Below, in pieces: positions 60,401 to 64,000 of a stretch of 64,000 nt of DNA; the first letter of the stretch is position 1, and every line of letters begins with the position of its first letter. The notes beneath the pieces are model-generated. The model ran no database searches. It was given only the letters and a program-made list of their open reading frames with translations, and was not told where the DNA came from. Source of the stretch: CAIWHR01 sp963836265 (GTDB lineage: Bacteria > Pseudomonadota > Gammaproteobacteria > Burkholderiales > Casimicrobiaceae); contig CAWIIO010000002.1 in NCBI GenBank assembly GCA_963836265.1, positions 434,001-498,000 on the forward strand. Reading direction: 5' to 3'. Both the position numbers and the translations under genes were made by a program.

Positions 60401-62810
60401 TCAGCGTTCGTGCGTGCGCCCCTTCTTGCGCGGGGAATCGGCGCGGGCAATGGGCTCGCTTTGCTTCCGCCGCGGCGCTGCGGAGGCCGACTCGTCGCCG
60501 GCGAGCGTGAAATCGATCTTCGTCGCCTCGAGATCGACGCGCGCGACCGTGACCCGCACTCGCCCCGCGAGCTGGAACACGCGCCCGCTGCGCTCGCCGA
60601 TCATCGCGTGGCGGCCGGTGTCGAAATGGAAGTAGTCGCGGCCGAGCTCGGTGACGTGGACGAGGCCGTCGATGTTGAGATCGTCCAGCGTGACGAAGAT
60701 CCCGAAGCTCGTCACCCCGCTGATCGTGCCCGCGTACGTCTCGCCGACCTTGTCCTGCATGAAGTAGCACTTGAGCCAGGCCTCGACGTCGCGCGTCGCG
60801 TCGTCGGCGCGGCGTTCGGTGAACGAGCAATGCTCGCCCAGCTCCGCCCACGACGCGCCCTGCGGCCGGTATTCGCGCCGCGCGAGCACCGCCTTGATCG
60901 CCCGGTGGACGAGCAGGTCCGGATAGCGGCGGATGGGCGAGGTGAAATGCGCGTACGCCTCGTACGAGAGGCCGAAGTGGCCGACGTTGTCGGGGCGATA
61001 GCGCGCCTGCTGCAGCGAGCGCAGCAGGACCGTCTGCAGCAGCGCGTAGTCCGGCCGGTCCTTGATCCGCAGCAGGAGCTTCGCGTAGTCGGAGGCGGTC
61101 GGCGCGTCGCCGCCGGGCAGCGACAGCGCGCAGCTCGCGAGGAAGTCGCGAAGCGCCGCGAGCTTCTCCGGGGTCGGACCCTCGTGCACGCGGTAGAGCG
61201 TCGGATGCTTGTTCTGCGCCAGGAACCCGGCGGTGCAGACGTTCGCCGCGAGCATGCACTCCTCGATCAGCTTGTGCGCGTCGTTGCGCACGACCGGAAC
61301 GATGCGGACGATCTTGCCCCGGACGTCGAATTCGAGCTCGATCTCGACGGTGTCGAAGTCGATCGCGCCGCGCGCCTCGCGCGCTTCCTTGAGCGCGTGA
61401 TACAGCGCGTAGAGGTTCCCGAGATGCGGCAGCAGCGGGCGCGCGGCAGCGGGGGCCTTGCCGGGCGCCGAGAGCCAGCTCCACACCTGCGCATAGGTGA
61501 GGCGGGCGCGCGAGTGCATCACCGCCGGGTAGAAGCGGTGGCGCTTGATCGCGCCGGTGGCGCTCACCTCCATCTCGCAGACCATGCACAGCCGGTCGAC
61601 GTCGGGCTTCAGCGAGCACAGCTCGTTCGACAGCTCCTCGGGCAGCATCGGAATCACGCGCCGCGGAAAATAGACCGACGTGCCGCGCTCGCGCGCGTCG
61701 CGGTCGAGCGCGTCGCCGTCGCGGACGTAATGCGAAACGTCGGCGATCGCGACGACGAGCCGGAAGCCCTTGCCCTTGCGCTCGCAGTAGACGGCGTCGT
61801 CGAAGTCCTTCGCCGTCTCGCTGTCGATCGTGACGAGCGGCAGGTCGGTGAGGTCGGCCCGGTCCGCCCGATCGGCGTCGCGCACCTCCTTCGGCAACCT
61901 GCCCGCCTGCTTCCTGCGCCGCGGGCGAGAATTCGTGCGGCAGGTCGTGCTTGCGCAGCGCGATCTCGATTTCCATCCCGGGATCGGTGTAGCTGCCGAG
62001 GACCTCTGTCACCCGCGCGAGGGCTTCGCGCTGCGGCGAGGGTTGCTCGACGATCTCGACGACGACGACGTCGCCGGACTTGGCGGCTCCGCGCTCCTCC
62101 GGCGGCACCAGCAGATCCTGGTTGATTCGGCGGTTCTCGGCGACGACGAAGGCGATGCCGCGCTCCTCGTAGAGGCGGCCGACGATCGTGCGGTTCGCGC
62201 GTTCGAGCACGTCGACGATCTCGCCTTCGGGCCGGCCGCGCCGGTCGGTGCCGATGCGCCGGACCGTCGCGCGATCGCCGTGCAGCACCTTGTGCATCTC
62301 GCGCGGGCTCAGGAAAACGTCGGCCGAGCGATCGTCCGGCACGAGAAAGCCGAAGCCGTCGGGGTGGCCCTGCACGGTGCCGGTGACGAGGTCGAGCTTC
62401 GCCACCACGCACAGCTCGCCCTTGCGATTCACGAGCAGCTGGCCGTCGCGCTGCATCGCGTCGACGCGGCCGAGGAACGCGTCGCGTGCGCGCTTGTCGA
62501 CGGCGAGGAGACGCACGAGCTCGGCGGTCGGCAGCGGCACGCCCGAGCGCTGCAGCGCGTCGAGGATCGCGCTGCGCGAGGGCAGCAACGCCGGATCGAC
62601 GTCGTCGCCGCGGCGGCGCGACGCGCGCTCGAGCGGCGGATCCGCGGACGGCGCGCGCGAGCGGCTCGCCGCGCGCGCGCTCACGGGTGCCGGGAATTCA
62701 GCTTTTGTCGCGACGGCGGGCTTCTTGCGCGGACGCGTCGCGCGCCGCGCGCCGGGAGCGTCGCTCGCGGGGCGAGACTGGGGTGAACGGGGGGGGCGTT
62801 TTTTTGACAA
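60401..62810 (-). CDS. rnr: Ribonuclease R, interrupted by a frameshift
   Basis: This 3'-5' exoribonuclease degrades structured RNA and helps ribosome quality control. The 5' part (62810 to about 61905) has a Lys/Arg-rich head, winged helix SRSAILDALQRSGVPLPTAE and cold-shock domains (GHPDGFGFLVPDDRSADVFL). The 3' part (about 61900 to 60401) has the RNB active site VTIDSETAKDFDDAVYC, the S1 domain and a basic tail. The two parts are in different frames; joining them near 61902-61904 restores HEFSPAAQEAG followed by RLPKEVRDADRADRADL. One extra G in a GGG run would explain it. Start is TTG 62810, with no good ribosome site. Two possibilities remain: assembly error or true inactivation. Confidence 0.9.
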
Positions 62811-62846
62811 GGAAGAGGGCGAAACGTAGACTATTCGATTGCGGTC

Positions 62847-62933
62847 GCCCAGGTGGCGGAATTGGTAGACGCACTAGGTTCAGGTCCTAGCGGTGGCGAC
62901 ACTGTGAAGGTTCGAGTCCTTTCCTGGGCACCA
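62847..62933 (+). tRNA. tRNA-Leu (anticodon CAG)
   Basis: GCCCAGGTGGCGGAATTGGT begins the gene; anticodon stem-loop is CTAGG-TTCAGGT-CCTAG with anticodon CAG, long variable arm follows, T-loop is TTCGAGT and acceptor CCTGGGC is followed by A and an encoded CCA. It diverges from rnr; 36 bases separate them. Confidence 0.96.
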
Positions 62934-62949
62934 TTCGACGGCCGACGAC

Positions 62950-62974
62950 GACAGGCGCCCCGGGGGCGCCTGTC
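62950..62974 (+). terminator. Likely terminator of tRNA-Leu
   Basis: GACAGGCGCC (62950-62959) pairs with GGCGCCTGTC (62965-62974), followed by TCGTTT. The T-run is short. Confidence 0.6.
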
Positions 62975-63052
62975 TCGTTTGGGCTCGCGGATCCTGCCGA
63001 TTGGAGCCGCACTTCGCACGGCGAGTTCGCGCCGAGCGTATCCGCATTCGTG

Positions 63053-63084
63053 CAAAAAAGAAAACCCCCGCAGCGCGGGGGTTC
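63053..63084 (-). terminator. Terminator of the second PEP-CTERM gene
   Basis: AACCCCCGC / GCGGGGGTT hairpin (63064-63084) followed on the minus strand by TTTTCTTTTTTGC. It lies just after the PEP-CTERM stop. Confidence 0.88.
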
Positions 63085-63115
63085 CTGGCGATCCGGCAAC
63101 GGCGTTCGCGGGCGA

Positions 63116-63661
63116 TCAGCTGCGTCCCGTGCGGCGCGCGAAGCCAAGACCGGCGAGCGCGATGCCGAGCAGCGCGAGCGTGGCCGGCTCCGGAGCATCG
63201 CCGTCGCTGTGGATGCGATAGACGTTCTCGCCGATCGTGTAGATCGCGAAGCCGTTGGCATCCTCCATCACGACCGCGAAGGCATTGACCTGCAGCGGGT
63301 CGAAGAAGCACGACAGATCACCTTCGACGTCGCTGCCGCAGCCGTCACTCACCAGCTGCGCGGTCGTCGCCTGCGGCTCGAAGGGATCCGGCCCGAAGAT
63401 GAGTTCGTCGCTCCACGTCGAGCGATCGTTGATGTTTCCGCCGACCTCGAGCACCAGCACCACCCCGGCGACGACTGGAATCGGAAGCGTGACGATCGAG
63501 CCGATTTCGCTCGGACCCCCGTTGGCATCGCTCTCCCAGAAATCGCACTGGATGCCGCCGCCGACCAACGAACAGCTCGATACCGGGACGGCCAGCGACG
63601 TGCCCGCAAACCCGAGCGCCAGAGCCGCAATTGCAACCACCGAATAGAACAGCTTTTTCAT
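63116..63661 (-). CDS. PEP-CTERM exported protein (second)
   Basis: A 181-residue protein with signal peptide MKKLFYSVVAIAALALGFAG and C-terminal sorting signal DAPEPATLALLGIALAGLGF with the basic tail ARRTGRS. The mature part has Cys at SSCSLVGGGIQCDFW and GCGSDVEGDLSCFF, likely two disulfides, and is acidic. Exosortase would cleave at PEP. A GGGGGTGGG site precedes the ATG. Its sequence differs from the first PEP-CTERM protein at 42258-42908, which suggests independent cargo of one sorting system located elsewhere. Confidence 0.9.
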   Translation of the reverse strand: MKKLFYSVVAIAALALGFAGTSLAVPVSSCSLVGGGIQCDFWESDANGGPSEIGSIVTLPIPVVAGVVLVLEVGGNINDRSTWSDELIFGPDPFEPQATTAQLVSDGCGSDVEGDLSCFFDPLQVNAFAVVMEDANGFAIYTIGENVYRIHSDGDAPEPATLALLGIALAGLGFARRTGRS

Positions 63662-63881
63662 GATCCCACCCCCTTGCTCCGTCGACGCCGGGCCGGAGTG
63701 TCTCCTCCGGGTCTGCTGCTGTACGCTGTCGTAGCAAGAATCGTGTCCAAAAGCCTTTTCGTAATTATTTCAATGGCTTTCGAAGAGCGGTCGGCGCCCG
63801 GGCTCGGGCGGTTGTAAAGCAGCCCGACAATCGAAAGCCGCGGTTCGGCGCCGTCCGGTCACCGAAGGTGTCGCCCGACGC

Positions 63882-64000
63882 CTATCGAGGCGCACCCAGC
63901 GTTCGGACGAGATTGCCGAGGATTTCGTACAGCGCGTAATAGCTCGCTTGCAATCCCGCGATGCCGGGGACGTAATCGAGCCATCCGCCGGCCTCGGGCG
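63882..64000 (-). CDS. Partial protein of unknown function (C-terminus only)
   Basis: The window edge cuts this gene. The last 38 residues read PEAGGWLDYVPGIAGLQASY then YALYEILGNLVRTLGAPR and stop at 63882. Helical, aromatic-rich; too short to classify. Coding sense is supported by its composition. Confidence 0.5.
   Translation of the reverse strand, partial: PEAGGWLDYVPGIAGLQASYYALYEILGNLVRTLGAPR

Overview
This is a 64 kb piece of a high-GC (roughly two-thirds G+C by eye) Gram-negative chromosome. Gene content points to a betaproteobacterium: proteobacterial-type gshA, rppH, obgE next to proB, rho-trxA, a fdxA-type 7Fe ferredoxin beside small c-type cytochromes, rpmE, nth with an RnfB-like ferredoxin, purT, serB, rnr, and two PEP-CTERM proteins, which are typical of exosortase-bearing environmental betaproteobacteria. 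I cannot name the genus.

Layout. 1-6.8 kb: small VOC/YCII-like proteins, a SulP-STAS-cyclic-nucleotide-binding transporter, a START-like periplasmic protein, an alpha/beta hydrolase and gshA. 6.9-12.7 kb: a two-gene signalling operon (HD-GYP response regulator, then a very large hybrid sensor kinase with four PAS modules, receiver and Hpt). 13.4-18.9 kb: an acyl-CoA ligase, pyruvate phosphate dikinase with a PyrR-like phosphoribosyltransferase, and a tiny membrane protein. 19.3-21.4 kb: a protein-quality-control cluster (two small heat-shock proteins and an HtrA-like protease). 21.4-30 kb: housekeeping genes (rppH, Yip1/DUF3617 pair, proB, obgE, a GT39 glycosyltransferase, rpmE, rho, trxA). 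29.8-31 kb: ferredoxin and two cytochromes c with clear promoters. 31.1-32.6 kb: a Fic protein with an N-terminal winged helix and a large inverted repeat upstream. 32.7-42.9 kb: nth-TPR-rnfB, a CDF metal exporter, corA, an MFS transporter, pncB, a macrodomain protein, a GspE/PilB ATPase and a PEP-CTERM protein.

43.3-57.3 kb is accessory. It begins with CBS, VOC and metallo-beta-lactamase-fold proteins and a jacalin-lectin/aerolysin-like (natterin-type) pore-forming protein at 45.4-46.5 kb. A tRNA-Ser(UGA) gene at 47.5 kb marks the left edge of a decayed island of about 9.7 kb. Its left border holds an integrase C-terminal remnant fused to a broken oxidoreductase gene, and its right border (57.28-57.32 kb) holds an orphan copy of the 5' half of the tRNA-Ser. 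The cargo includes two class III nucleotide cyclases of the same architecture, a truncated IS3-family transposase, a secreted HNH nuclease, a GDCCVxC-family small Cys-rich protein, a small lipoprotein and several unrecognised small proteins.

57.4-64 kb returns to core genes: a Bax-inhibitor-1/YccA membrane protein, serB, purT, rnr (with an apparent single-base frameshift), tRNA-Leu(CAG) and a second PEP-CTERM protein. Two apparent frameshifts (in rnr and in a small island ORF) fall in or beside short G/C runs, so assembly error should be considered for both. The strongest candidates for new biology are the jacalin-aerolysin protein, the tRNA-Ser island with its half-tRNA scar, the sHsp-sHsp-HtrA cluster with an apparently leaderless protease, and the Fic/inverted-repeat locus.
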